DNA from: Viridibacterium sp035456105
GTDB taxonomy: Bacteria > Pseudomonadota > Gammaproteobacteria > Burkholderiales > Rhodocyclaceae
DNA: 64,000 nt
NCBI GenBank assembly: GCA_035456105.1
Contig: DATIDV010000048.1
Span: 186,001 to 250,000 of the forward strand
Direction: 5' to 3'
The translations under genes were made by a program, and so were the position numbers. Positions 37,975-46,725 of this stretch are shown piece after piece (the first letter of the stretch is position 1; each line of letters opens with the position of its first letter). The notes under the pieces were generated by a model that was not told the origin of the DNA, made no database searches, and saw nothing but the letters and a program-made list of their open reading frames with translations.

Positions 37975-39144
37975 ATGAAAAACGAAGATTTTGATGTTCT
38001 GATCGTGGGTGGTGGCCTGGCAGGTGCCAGTCTTGCCTGCGCCCTGCGTGGTAGCCGCTATCGCGTGGCCCTGCTGGATCGTGCCGCGCCACGTCTTGGC
38101 GAGGGCTGGGATACGCGTGTTTATGCAATTGCACCGGCGTGCATCGATTTCCTGCGGCGCTGTGGAGCGTGGGATCACCTGCCGCAGGAGCGCGTGCAGC
38201 GCATTGAGCGCATGGCCATCGCAGGTGACGCCGGCGGCGCAATGGAGTTCTCGGCCTACGAGTCAGGCCTCGATGCCCTTGCATGGATGGTCGAGGGCAG
38301 CCGTCTGGCTGTGGAGTTGTGGCAGACGGCCAGTCGCCAGTCGAACATCACCGTATTGAGCCCGGCAATGCCAGCGGCCCTGAGTTTTGATGAGACCGCT
38401 GGCCGCCTGACACTCGCCGATGGTCGCGTGTTGAGCGCGAAGCTGGTCATTGGCGCTGACGGTGCGAACTCCTGGGTGCGCGACCAGGCGGGCATCGCGG
38501 CACGCACGGAAGCCTATGAAGACAAGGCCGTGGTGGCGAATTTCTCCTGCGAGCGAGGGCATGATGGCACGGCCTTTCAGTGGTTCCGCGAGGACGGGGT
38601 GCTTGCCTGGTTGCCTCTGCCCGGAAACAATTTCTCGATTGTCTGGTCTACCCCTGCGCTGAACGCAGATGCCTTGCTCGCGCTGGACGCACAGGCGCTC
38701 GCCGAAAAGCTTGGTGAAGCAGGGGGGCATGTACTTGGCGCCTTGCAGGCACTGGGTCCGGCAGCCGCTTTTCCGTTACGCCTGATGCGTGTGAAAGAGA
38801 CGGTACGGTCGCGACTGGCTTTGATCGGCGACGCCGCGCATGCCATTCATCCGCTGTCGGGGCACGGCATCAATCTGGGCTTTCAGGATGCGGCCGCGCT
38901 GGCCGATGTATTGCTGGCATTGCCGTCATTCCGCGATTGCGGTGACGTGGCGGTGCTGCAGAAGTATCGCCGTGCGCGCGCTGAGGAAGTGGCACTGCTG
39001 CAAGGTGTCACGCACGGCTTGCACGAGCTGTTTGATGTGAAGTCCGCGCCGCTGGTGTGGCTGCGCAATGCTGGAATGAGCATGACCGGCAAAATGCCCT
39101 TTGTGCGTGGCGTGATGACACGCTACGCTGCGGGCCTGATTTGA
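37975..39144 (+). CDS. UbiH/UbiF-family FAD-dependent hydroxylase
   Basis: 389 residues. FAD/NAD-binding motif DVLIVGGGLAGASLACALRG, DG-type motif LVIGADGANSWVRDQAGI and the second FAD motif GDAAHAIHPLSGHGINLGFQD. Likely another ring hydroxylase of the ubiquinone pathway, complementing UbiH at 27547; it could be a UbiF, UbiL or UbiM equivalent, which sequence alone does not resolve. It is followed after 75 bases by dsbC and is divergent from the PEP-CTERM gene. Confidence 0.87.
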   Translation: MKNEDFDVLIVGGGLAGASLACALRGSRYRVALLDRAAPRLGEGWDTRVYAIAPACIDFLRRCGAWDHLPQERVQRIERMAIAGDAGGAMEFSAYESGLDALAWMVEGSRLAVELWQTASRQSNITVLSPAMPAALSFDETAGRLTLADGRVLSAKLVIGADGANSWVRDQAGIAARTEAYEDKAVVANFSCERGHDGTAFQWFREDGVLAWLPLPGNNFSIVWSTPALNADALLALDAQALAEKLGEAGGHVLGALQALGPAAAFPLRLMRVKETVRSRLALIGDAAHAIHPLSGHGINLGFQDAAALADVLLALPSFRDCGDVAVLQKYRRARAEEVALLQGVTHGLHELFDVKSAPLVWLRNAGMSMTGKMPFVRGVMTRYAAGLI

Positions 39145-39219
39145 AACAAGAAGCAAAACAGAAAAGAAGCACAACAGAGTAACAATCATGGCAACAAGCG
39201 GAACAACCAGGAGACTGAC

Positions 39220-40023
39220 TTGAGCAAGAAAATGTGGCGGGCGATGCTCGCAGGTGTGGGTATCGCGGCATTGTCGCTGACGGTGCTTGCCGCCAATGAA
39301 CCCGCTGCAAAGGCGCAAAAGCCTGCAGGCAAGGTCGTGAAAAGCGAAAGCGCTGCCGAAGCCGACATGCGCAAGGTGGTCGAGCAGGTCGTCACCGAAC
39401 CGGGCGCGATCGATAGCGTGCGCAAGACCAACTACGGCGGTTTCTACGAAGCGGTGCTGTCGAATGGCGACATCGTTTATGTCGATCCTACGGGGACCTT
39501 CCTGATCTCCGGTTCGCTGATCGACATCAAGGCCAAGAAGAATGTGACGGCCGCTCGTGTGAATGAACTACAGCGGATCGACTTTTCCGAGTTGCCATTG
39601 GCCAACGCGGTCAAGCAAGTGCGTGGCAACGGCAAGCGCGTGCTGGTGACCTTCGAGGATCCGAATTGCGGCTTCTGCAAGAAGCTCGCGAAAGACGTCG
39701 TGAATCTCAAGGACACGACGATCTACACCTTCATGATCCCGATTCTTGCACCGGACTCGGCGGACAAGTCGAAGGCGATCTGGTGTGCACAGGATCGCGC
39801 CAAGGCGTGGAATGACTGGATGGTGGATGGCAAGCCGCCGACCGGTTCCGGCGCTTGCGACAACCCGATTGCCAAGAATGCCGAGCTGGCCCACAAGCTG
39901 CGCGTCAGCGGCACGCCGACCATGTTCCTTGTCGATGGCAATCGCTTGGGTGGTTATGTCGCGCTGGCAGAACTCGACAAGGCCATCAATGACGCCGGTA
40001 ATAACGCCGCGGCAAAGAAATGA
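39220..40023 (+). CDS. dsbC: Periplasmic disulfide isomerase DsbC
   Basis: 267 residues. Signal peptide (MLAGVGIAALSLTVLA), N-terminal dimerisation domain (YEAVLSNGDIVYVDPTGTFL) and a thioredoxin-fold domain with active site CGFC in VTFEDPNCGFCKKL. A second cysteine pair (IWCAQD and GACDNP) and the cis-proline GTPTMFLV follow. It corrects wrong disulfides in secreted proteins. Start TTG 39220 has AGGAG 6 bases upstream; a strong terminator follows the gene. Confidence 0.94.
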   Translation: MSKKMWRAMLAGVGIAALSLTVLAANEPAAKAQKPAGKVVKSESAAEADMRKVVEQVVTEPGAIDSVRKTNYGGFYEAVLSNGDIVYVDPTGTFLISGSLIDIKAKKNVTAARVNELQRIDFSELPLANAVKQVRGNGKRVLVTFEDPNCGFCKKLAKDVVNLKDTTIYTFMIPILAPDSADKSKAIWCAQDRAKAWNDWMVDGKPPTGSGACDNPIAKNAELAHKLRVSGTPTMFLVDGNRLGGYVALAELDKAINDAGNNAAAKK

Positions 40024-40052
40024 GTACTGAGGCCTGAGTAATCGGTCTTTTC

Positions 40053-40090
40053 AAATGAAAGCGGGGCGCTAAGGCGCCCCGCTTTCATTT
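40053..40090 (+). terminator. Terminator after dsbC
   Basis: A 17-bp perfect stem: AAATGAAAGCGGGGCGC at 40053-40069 and its complement at 40074-40090, loop TAAG. The A-rich left and T-rich right flanks suit rho-independent termination. Between here and the EF-hand gene (40341) I see only the sigma-54 site described next. Confidence 0.88.
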
Positions 40091-40242
40091 GTCCGTCCAT
40101 CATGTTGTCCCCTCTGAGCGACAACCATAAATGCCTGAATGCAAAGCGCAAGTGGACCGCCTCTGGCCTGAGCGTCGCCATCTGACTACAGAGGTTCCTC
40201 GCGGTTTTTTTGCAAGTCATTGATTCTTGTTTGTTTTATGCA

Positions 40243-40257
40243 TGGCACATGGATTGC
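40243..40257 (+). promoter_or_regulatory. Sigma-54 (-24/-12) promoter of the EF-hand gene
   Basis: TGGCACATGGATTGC matches the TGGCAC-N5-TTGC consensus at every fixed position. It would start transcription near 40269, about 70 bases before the EF-hand gene start. The region is intergenic and A+T-rich upstream (TTGATTCTTGTTTG), as often seen near IHF or enhancer sites. Confidence 0.8.
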
Positions 40258-40340
40258 GTTAGCGGATATGGAGCGGCCCTTGGCTTCATTCGAGGAGTTT
40301 GTCCGCCTTCACTTTCTTTTGTACCTTCAAGGAGACTTCA

Positions 40341-40628
40341 ATGAACTTAAATCTGCATACCTTCCGTAGCGGCTCTGCCCGCACAGTGCTCATGGGCATC
40401 CTGTTGCCGCTGTTCTCCGGCGCCGCTATGGCCGCCGACCCACCGGCAGACACATCAAAGCTCAAGAGTCTGGAATTCAGCGCGGTGGATAGCAATCGCG
40501 ATGGATCCATCGACAGCAAGGAGGCCGCCGCCGTCCCCGAGCTTGCCAAGATATTCAAGACTTCAGATAAAGACGGCAACGGAAAGCTGTCCGCATCCGA
40601 GTTTCTCTCAGCGACTCAGAGCTACTGA
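40341..40628 (+). CDS. Secreted EF-hand calcium-binding protein
   Basis: 95 residues. A signal peptide (TVLMGILLPLFSGAAMAA) with AMA cleavage site, then two EF-hand loops: DSNRDGSIDSKE and DKDGNGKLSASE, each with acidic residues at positions 1, 3, 5 and 12. Probably a periplasmic or extracellular calcium binder. ATG 40341 has GGAG upstream. A perfect sigma-54 promoter precedes it, the same promoter class as for epsL and epsE nearby, which hints at a role in the polysaccharide matrix. The gap of ~275 bases after it holds only a GC-rich imperfect hairpin near 40660-40703. Confidence 0.85.
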   Translation: MNLNLHTFRSGSARTVLMGILLPLFSGAAMAADPPADTSKLKSLEFSAVDSNRDGSIDSKEAAAVPELAKIFKTSDKDGNGKLSASEFLSATQSY

Positions 40629-40903
40629 CGAGCGACTGCTCGCAAGGCATGTCTGTGAGATGGGCCCGTGGAGGCAATGGCGCCTCTCGCGGGGCCTTCT
40701 GCCTGTGCGCACAATTTTCATCGACATGCAAAGTGGATAGCGGGAGCAGCAGGCGTACATGCCGTCTCGTGTCCGGCTGACGGTTCTTTGCGCCGGTTGG
40801 TGCGCTGGCCAACTCGGGCGCGGTCCGAAATGTGCGCCAACGTACAGACCTCCATCTGGTCGGCGTCGATAGTTCACTCCGCTTTGCTCTCTGGAGTGCT
40901 TAG

Positions 40904-43159
40904 ATGCGTCTTTCCCTGAGGTTCGCCCTCCCTTTGCTGTTGGTACTCGCCGTTTTCTTCTACGTGCTGGTGCCCCTTGTCGATCAGCTGACCATGCGCT
41001 GGTCGATGCGTGATCTGGACAATCGCTCGGCTTTGCTGGCGAACACGATCCAGGAACCCCTGCAGACGCAATTTGCCGCGGGCTCCCATGAGGTTGTGCG
41101 CTTCTTTCACAAGCTGGCGCTCGATGGCAATATCGACGCCATTGCCTTTTGTCCGTCAGCCAACAGCGTACCGCTGAGTTCGGGCACCTTGCCGCGAGAA
41201 ATCCGTTGCTCGGACCTCGATCGCTGGGTGGCGCCTGGTGCGCGGCTCATTCAAAGCGCACTCGGCCCCTTGCACGTATCGATCGAGCCCATGCCGGGCG
41301 AGGGCATGTCTTCCGGCCGCCTGATCTTCGTGCACAGCATGAGCTTCATCGCCCAGCGCAGCGAAGAGATACGCCGCTATATCGCCTACGTATTTGCGAC
41401 CATCGCCCTTGTAGTGTCGCTGCTCACTGTTTCGATTGCCCATCTGTCATTGCGGGGCTGGGTTGCCGGCATTCGCACGATGCTGAGAACAGGGAGAGCC
41501 AAGGATCGGGCCGCGTCTCACGTCAGTGCGCCGGAATTCAAACCCGTCGCTCGCGATCTACAGAAACTGATTTCGGAGATCGAAGAGGAGTACCGCGCGC
41601 GCGACGAGGGCCGCATCCAGTGGTCACCGGACGCCTTGCGCGCCATCCTGCAAAACGAACTGCGCAGTGATGATGTCATCGTTGTATCGAACCGCGAGCC
41701 CTACGTCCATCAGCACGTCGGTGATCACATCGAGGTGCAACGCCCGGCGAGTGGTCTGGTGACGGCGGTGGAGCCCATCATGCGCGCCTGCTCGGGCACC
41801 TGGATTGCACATGGCAGCGGTTCGGCTGACCGCGCAACGGTAGACGAAAAGGATCGCGTCGGCGTGCCCCCTGAGAAGCATGCCTACCTGTTGCGGCGCA
41901 TCTGGCTGACACCCGAGGAGGAAGCCGGCTACTACTTTGGTTTTGCCAACGAAGGGCTGTGGCCGCTTTGCCACATCGCGCACGTACGGCCCGTCTTCCG
42001 GTCGGCCGACTGGGCGCACTACGTCTCCGTGAATCGAAAGTTCGCCGATGCCGTGGTTGCCGAAGCAAAGAGTAGCTCCCCCATTGTCCTGGTGCAGGAT
42101 TATCACTTTGCATTGCTGCCACGCATGATCCGCGAGCGCCTTCCGGACGCAACCATAATAACCTTCTGGCATATCCCGTGGCCCAATCCGGAATCGTTTG
42201 CGATCTGCCCGTGGCGTGACGAGATCCTGGCTGGCCTCTTGGGCAGCAACATTCTCGGCTTCCACACGCAGTTTCACTGCAACAACTTCGTCGACACGGT
42301 GGATCGCTCCATCGAGGCGCGCGTGGATCGAGAGTCCTTTACCGTGACGCTGGGTCGCAAGGTCACGGCGGTACGGCGCTATCCCATATCGATTGCATGG
42401 CCACCGGAAGCTGAAGCCAGCGCCAAACCCGTGCCGGAATGTCGCGCAGAGATTCGCCGCATTAACAACATTCCGGACTCACATGTCATCGGCGTCGGGG
42501 TGGATAGACTCGACTACACCAAGGGAATCCTCGAGCGCTTCAGGGCCGTCGAGCGTTTGCTTGAACTGCATCCCGAGTGGATAGGTCGCTTCACCTTCAT
42601 CCAGATTGCGGCGCCGAGCCGTTCCGGCATCGTCGAATATCAGCATCATGCGGAGCAAGTGCGTCAGCTCGTCGAGTGCATCAATGAGCGTTTCAGCCGT
42701 CCGGGGACGCCGCCGCCCATCCTGCTCAAAGTCGAGCACCACGATGCATCCCAGGTGTACGCGTACTACCGCGCCGCCGAGTTCTGCTTCGTGAGTAGCC
42801 TGCATGACGGTATGAACCTCGTCGCCAAAGAGTTCATCGCGGCGCGGGATGACGAACAGGGTGTACTTGTGCTGTCGCAATTTACAGGGGCCGCACGCGA
42901 ACTGCCGGAGGCGCTGATCATCAATCCCTACGATGCCGACCAGTGTGCCGCCGCCTTGAATCTGGCCATGACCATGTCCGCCGACGAACAGCGCGAGCGC
43001 ATGCGCCTGATGCGCGGGTTGGTCAGTGAATACAACGTCTATCGCTGGATTGGCCGCATGCTGACCGATGCCAATATCATGCTGCAGCGCAGCCGCCTCA
43101 CTGACCACCCCGAAACCTTATCGCCGGATATCAATAACCCAGTGGAGATCGGAGCGTGA
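40904..43159 (+). CDS. otsA: Membrane-anchored trehalose-6-phosphate synthase with sensor-like N-terminus
   Basis: 751 residues, far longer than the usual ~470. A transmembrane helix (~7-27), a ~130-residue periplasmic region with two cysteines (~83 and ~102), a second helix (~159-181) and a HAMP-like/coiled linker (~185-240) precede the GT20 domain from ~256. GT20 motifs: VIVVSNREPYV, VLVQDYHFALLPRMI, FWHIPWPNPESF, GVDRLDYTKGI and SSLHDGMNLVAKEF. It transfers glucose from a nucleotide sugar to glucose-6-phosphate. The architecture suggests the enzyme is regulated by an external signal. It overlaps otsB by 4 bases. Confidence 0.93.
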   Translation: MRLSLRFALPLLLVLAVFFYVLVPLVDQLTMRWSMRDLDNRSALLANTIQEPLQTQFAAGSHEVVRFFHKLALDGNIDAIAFCPSANSVPLSSGTLPREIRCSDLDRWVAPGARLIQSALGPLHVSIEPMPGEGMSSGRLIFVHSMSFIAQRSEEIRRYIAYVFATIALVVSLLTVSIAHLSLRGWVAGIRTMLRTGRAKDRAASHVSAPEFKPVARDLQKLISEIEEEYRARDEGRIQWSPDALRAILQNELRSDDVIVVSNREPYVHQHVGDHIEVQRPASGLVTAVEPIMRACSGTWIAHGSGSADRATVDEKDRVGVPPEKHAYLLRRIWLTPEEEAGYYFGFANEGLWPLCHIAHVRPVFRSADWAHYVSVNRKFADAVVAEAKSSSPIVLVQDYHFALLPRMIRERLPDATIITFWHIPWPNPESFAICPWRDEILAGLLGSNILGFHTQFHCNNFVDTVDRSIEARVDRESFTVTLGRKVTAVRRYPISIAWPPEAEASAKPVPECRAEIRRINNIPDSHVIGVGVDRLDYTKGILERFRAVERLLELHPEWIGRFTFIQIAAPSRSGIVEYQHHAEQVRQLVECINERFSRPGTPPPILLKVEHHDASQVYAYYRAAEFCFVSSLHDGMNLVAKEFIAARDDEQGVLVLSQFTGAARELPEALIINPYDADQCAAALNLAMTMSADEQRERMRLMRGLVSEYNVYRWIGRMLTDANIMLQRSRLTDHPETLSPDINNPVEIGA

Positions 43160-43896
43160 GGGAGTCTCCACCGATAGCTATGGCGGACTGGGCCTATTTT
43201 CTCGACATGGATGGCACCCTGATCGAGATCGCGGAGTCGCCTGCCGCCGTAAGTGTTGATGCCGCGCTGCTCAACCTAATCCGATGTCTGCACCTGAACT
43301 GCCGTGGTGCCGTCGCCTTGATCAGTGGGCGCTCGCTGGCCGATCTGGAGCAGCACATGGGAGGCTCACTGATACCGATGGCTGGCCAGCACGGACTGGA
43401 GCGGCGTGATGCGAGCGGGCATCTGCATGTGTTCCGCTCTTCGTCTTCGGCCAAATACGAAATACAGGGTCGCCTCGAGCCGCTACTTGAGCGACACCCG
43501 AATGTCATTCTTGAGGACAAGGGTTTCAGCATGGCACTGCACTATCGCCGTGCTCTGCCACTCGCCGGATATCTGCATCGCGTCATGCGACGCCTGCTGA
43601 GTGAGCTTGGTGAGGGGCTGCACCTGCAGAAAGGCAAACGCGTCATCGAACTCAGACCTGAAGGCTTCGATAAGGGTAAGGCCGTCGACGCCTATCTTTC
43701 CGAATCGCCATTCCTCGGTCGGCGACCGGTCTTCATCGGTGATGACCTGACCGATGAGACCGCTTTTTCGGCAGTCAACAGGCGTGGTGGTTTCTCCATC
43801 AAAGTGGGAGAAGGGCCTAGTTGCGCGCAGTATGGGCTGCCCGACGTGAAGGCGGTGCGCGAATGGCTGGCTAGCGCTGCAGGAGTGCCGCCATAA
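43156..43896 (+). CDS. otsB: Trehalose-6-phosphate phosphatase
   Basis: HAD-superfamily phosphatase releasing trehalose from the OtsA product. 246 residues. HAD motif I is YFLDMDGTLIEIAESP (nucleophile DMDGT); ALISGRSLADLEQ gives motif II; the lysine in the KGKAV segment (RPEGFDKGKAVDAYL) and FIGDDLTDETAF give motifs III-IV. GTG 43156 overlaps the otsA stop (GTGA) with GGAG about 8 bases upstream, so the two are translationally coupled. Trehalose is a stress protectant. Confidence 0.95.
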   Translation: MRESPPIAMADWAYFLDMDGTLIEIAESPAAVSVDAALLNLIRCLHLNCRGAVALISGRSLADLEQHMGGSLIPMAGQHGLERRDASGHLHVFRSSSSAKYEIQGRLEPLLERHPNVILEDKGFSMALHYRRALPLAGYLHRVMRRLLSELGEGLHLQKGKRVIELRPEGFDKGKAVDAYLSESPFLGRRPVFIGDDLTDETAFSAVNRRGGFSIKVGEGPSCAQYGLPDVKAVREWLASAAGVPP

Positions 43897-44018
43897 ACCG
43901 GCCTGGCAACGGGGCGAGCCTGCTCAAGCAAACAAGTCAGCTTGACCCACGGATCGCCGGGATCGCGTAAAGGGGGCGCCGATCTGGTACGGGCGGAAGG
44001 TCGTGCCGGATCAGATCG

Positions 44019-44532
44019 TCAGTACGCCTCGCTGTCGCGCACTACCAGGCCGACCGTGCGGAAAATGATGGACAGGTCCAGTGCCAGCGACCAGGTGCGC
44101 AAGAATTCAAGGTCGAAGCGAATGCGCATCTTCATGTGTTCCAGATCATCGCCGCCACCGTTCACTTGGGCCCAGCCCGTGATGCCGGGCTTGACCTTGT
44201 GACGCACCATGTAGCCATGAATGAGTTTGCGGTATTGCTCGTTGACGGCAATCGCGTGCGGACGCGGCCCGAACTCGCGACCGTCGAGTCCGTAGCGGCG
44301 TTGCGCAAAAATCACCGGCCCCGGAGAGCCGAGCCGCACGCCAATAGCCACCGCCAGCATGATGGGCGCAATGAGCAGCAGGATCAGTGAGGCGAGAAGG
44401 AGGTCGGAAACGCGCTTCGGTTGACAGCAATGCGATCAGTGCCAGCATCACGTGCTGAGCACCGATGGGATGGTCGAACAACGCTGCCGACAGGAACAGG
44501 CAGATCACCACGATGACAGGATCGAGACACAT
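44019..44532 (-). pseudogene. EpsB/WcaJ-type undecaprenyl-phosphate sugar transferase, internally deleted
   Basis: Remnant of the enzyme that loads the first sugar-1-phosphate on undecaprenyl phosphate. The N-terminus (MCLDPVIVVICLFLSAALFD at 44532) is joined by a deletion and frame change near 44420 to the catalytic membrane anchor KRVSDLLLASLILLL. After QRRYGLDGREF the sequence jumps to GPRPHAIAVNE, losing the FRSM/DELPQ catalytic stretch, then continues normally through VKPGITGWAQVNG to the C-terminus at 44019. Key catalytic residues are gone, so it should be inactive. Bases 43897-44018 after otsB show nothing else. Confidence 0.88.
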
Positions 44533-44625
44533 CTCGATGAGCGTAGATATCCGCAGTGACTAACTAGAGGCGCGTTGTGCGTTAAGCACGATTTGCATTG
44601 ATTGCTCCTTCCATGTTTGCTGCAA

Positions 44626-44639
44626 CCCGTCATGACGGG
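44626..44639. promoter_or_regulatory. 14-bp palindrome upstream of epsL promoter
   Basis: CCCGTCATGACGGG is a perfect palindrome about 47 bases upstream of the epsL sigma-54 site. It could be an operator or half of an activator site; nothing else supports a specific protein. Confidence 0.35.
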
Positions 44640-44685
44640 CGCCAAGAGGCTCGGAGTTTCGATCGCAATTTCTGAGGCTAATCTC

Positions 44686-44700
44686 TGGCACGCAGATTGC
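44686..44700 (+). promoter_or_regulatory. Sigma-54 promoter of epsL
   Basis: TGGCACGCAGATTGC matches TGGCACG-N4-TTGC exactly. It lies 53 bases before the epsL ATG, giving a short untranslated leader. Confidence 0.82.
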
Positions 44701-44752
44701 GTACGACTTGGCTAGTATTCTGTCGTATCCCATTTCATGCCTAGCAAGAACC

Positions 44753-45967
44753 ATGACAATGCAAACACATGCCTGTCGCGTGCTCTCGCTTACCCTCGCA
44801 GTCATGAGTTGCTGCACCACGCGTGCCTGGGGCCAGTCCAGTGACACCGACAATGGCTTGAACTTCAGCGCTGCGCAAAAGCTTCTATATGACAGCAATG
44901 TATTCAGGATGCCGGATGAAGCCAGCACGCCTGCAGCAACTGCCGCCGGGCAACGTGGCGACGCTGTTTCTACAACACAGCTGGGCGTGAGCTTCGACAA
45001 GAATTTTGGCCGCCATCACCTGATCCTGAAATATGCGCCAAGCGTTGTTCGCTACGTGGAGTTTGAGCAATTCGACTATGAGGCGCACGACGTTTTTGCA
45101 GACTGGAGGGGCTACATCGGCAGCGATGGCGGCTACGGTATGCGTTATCAGCACATCGAGATCGCCAGCGATGTTGCTGATCTGATCATTCCCGGGAGGA
45201 ACATAGTCTCCACCGATGTGGCGTCGGCAGATCTGGTGCTGCGCACGGGTTCGATGCTGCAGGCCGTAACGGCGTGGCGGGCAACGCGCACCCGCAACAG
45301 TGCCGAGCTGGAGCAGGGCGGTGACAACCAGGGCTGGTCGGCCGATGCAGGCCTGCGCTTGGCCGCAAGCCCTGACAGCAAGGCCGATCTGCGCTATCGC
45401 CACTCGCAGTATGAGTACCCGCACGTCATCCCTGTGCTGAGCCAGGACAACAGCTACAGGCAGGATGAACTCGAGCTGTCATGGGATTGGCGAGTAACCG
45501 CGCCATCGCAATTTCAGGGCCGCGCCAGTTACGTGAAACGCGCCCACGACCATATTGCTGAGCGCGACTTCAGCGGTTTTGCCGGCAACTTCAAATACAC
45601 ATGGCGCCCTACTGTTGCCAGCTCGCTGGAAGTCAATGCATTCAAGGAGTTGGGCGCCGTTACGGATGCGTCCGCAAGCTACGCGCGGACCTATGGGCTG
45701 AGCATTACGCCCTCATGGGAGCCCGTGGAGAAAACCCTCAGTTTTGGCGCCTTGCTCAAATGGTTGAACCGCAGCTACGAGGGCTTTTCGCTGGTTGCTC
45801 GCCCTGATGAGCGGACGACGATCCTTGGGCTGATCGCGACTTACAAACCCGATCCTCACTGGGTCTTCGGTCTTGGTGTCAACGATGAGCGCCGTCATTC
45901 GGACGCAACGGCACGTGACTATTCGGTGTGGACCGCAATGCTCTCTGCACGCTGGTTGATGTATTAG
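44753..45967 (+). CDS. epsL: EpsL-like outer-membrane beta-barrel of EPS biosynthesis
   Basis: About 404 residues. Signal peptide (VLSLTLAVMSCCTTRAWG), then a beta-strand-rich body with many aromatic-alternating strands ending in ARWLMY, a C-terminal aromatic residue typical of outer-membrane barrels. It resembles the XrtB/PEP-CTERM-associated EpsL family, thought to take part in polysaccharide secretion. ATG 44753 is used; ATG 44759 is possible. A sigma-54 promoter precedes it. Confidence 0.82.
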   Translation: MTMQTHACRVLSLTLAVMSCCTTRAWGQSSDTDNGLNFSAAQKLLYDSNVFRMPDEASTPAATAAGQRGDAVSTTQLGVSFDKNFGRHHLILKYAPSVVRYVEFEQFDYEAHDVFADWRGYIGSDGGYGMRYQHIEIASDVADLIIPGRNIVSTDVASADLVLRTGSMLQAVTAWRATRTRNSAELEQGGDNQGWSADAGLRLAASPDSKADLRYRHSQYEYPHVIPVLSQDNSYRQDELELSWDWRVTAPSQFQGRASYVKRAHDHIAERDFSGFAGNFKYTWRPTVASSLEVNAFKELGAVTDASASYARTYGLSITPSWEPVEKTLSFGALLKWLNRSYEGFSLVARPDERTTILGLIATYKPDPHWVFGLGVNDERRHSDATARDYSVWTAMLSARWLMY

Positions 45968-46292
45968 GCATCGCCTGTGTTAGCGATAGGCAAGACATTC
46001 CACCTTCCGGATCTGTGCTGGATCGAGAGGAGAGTTCTTTGTGGGAGCGGCGTTCATGAAGCATTTGTGGTTGGAGCCGTCTCCGTTTGACGACATGGAA
46101 ATAAATGTTGCTGCGGTGCGGAAACACGGACTGATGTCCCGGTAAGCGAAATCCCTGTATCCATTGATACAATGAATGCGTATTGCATATGTGCGGCGCC
46201 GAAAAACGCTGTCTCCGGATCACGACACAATAATGTAACGCATTGAAATTGCTGATTATGTCAATTTTCTTTATCGAAAAAATTTGCCTCGG

Positions 46293-46335
46293 CCGATCAA
46301 TGAAGTTGATCCACGTGGGTCAAATATTTGATCGG
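46293..46335. promoter_or_regulatory. Nested inverted repeat, possible activator site
   Basis: Outer arms CCGATCAA (46293-46300) and TTGATCGG (46328-46335) enclose the near-perfect 18-bp palindrome TTGATCCACGTGGGTCAA (46306-46323). The whole is nearly symmetric around 46314. It lies about 375-415 bases upstream of the epsE sigma-54 site, a distance used by enhancer-binding activators. Confidence 0.45.
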
Positions 46336-46349
46336 TGACGAGGTCTTTA

Positions 46350-46529
46350 ATGGCTATATTGCGTAGCGGCAATACTCAACCTGGCGGGCGCTACTACCAG
46401 CTTGAATGGAAAGGGCGCTGTCATAAAAAGGGCGTTCTAACTCTGTCTTTTTGTCTTTCTGCAATGACGGCATGCAACTGTCTCTTGCTGACACCTCTGC
46501 AACCGGGCCCGTCAAAAAGGTCGCAATAG
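46350..46529 (+). CDS. Possible small 59-residue protein
   Basis: ATG 46350 has GAGG about 7 bases upstream and follows the nested palindrome. The product has a basic stretch (KGRCHKKG) and a hydrophobic segment (VLTLSFCLSAMTACNCLLL) that could be a membrane or lipoprotein signal. No homologue is recognised and codon use is not persuasive. It may be chance. Confidence 0.22.
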   Translation: MAILRSGNTQPGGRYYQLEWKGRCHKKGVLTLSFCLSAMTACNCLLLTPLQPGPSKRSQ

Positions 46530-46709
46530 CGCATCAGGTCAAGGGAAAGGCGCTCGAATCAAGGCAGAAGCCTGTTGCCATCATCGAGAACGGACGCGGG
46601 CTGAAGCGGAGAGTGGGCTTGCCGGGTTCATGGCGCTGTCCGCAGATCGCTCTTCGCGCAGCAGGGTGAATGCACCAGAGCAGGGGGAGTGAGGCAGCGT
46701 ATGAATTTC

Positions 46710-46725
46710 TGGCACAACCAATGCT
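46710..46725 (+). promoter_or_regulatory. Sigma-54 promoter of epsE
   Basis: TGGCACAACCAATGCT fits TGGCAC-N5-TTGC with one substitution (ATGC) and the invariant GG-N10-GC spacing. It lies 105 bases before the epsE start. Confidence 0.72.
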
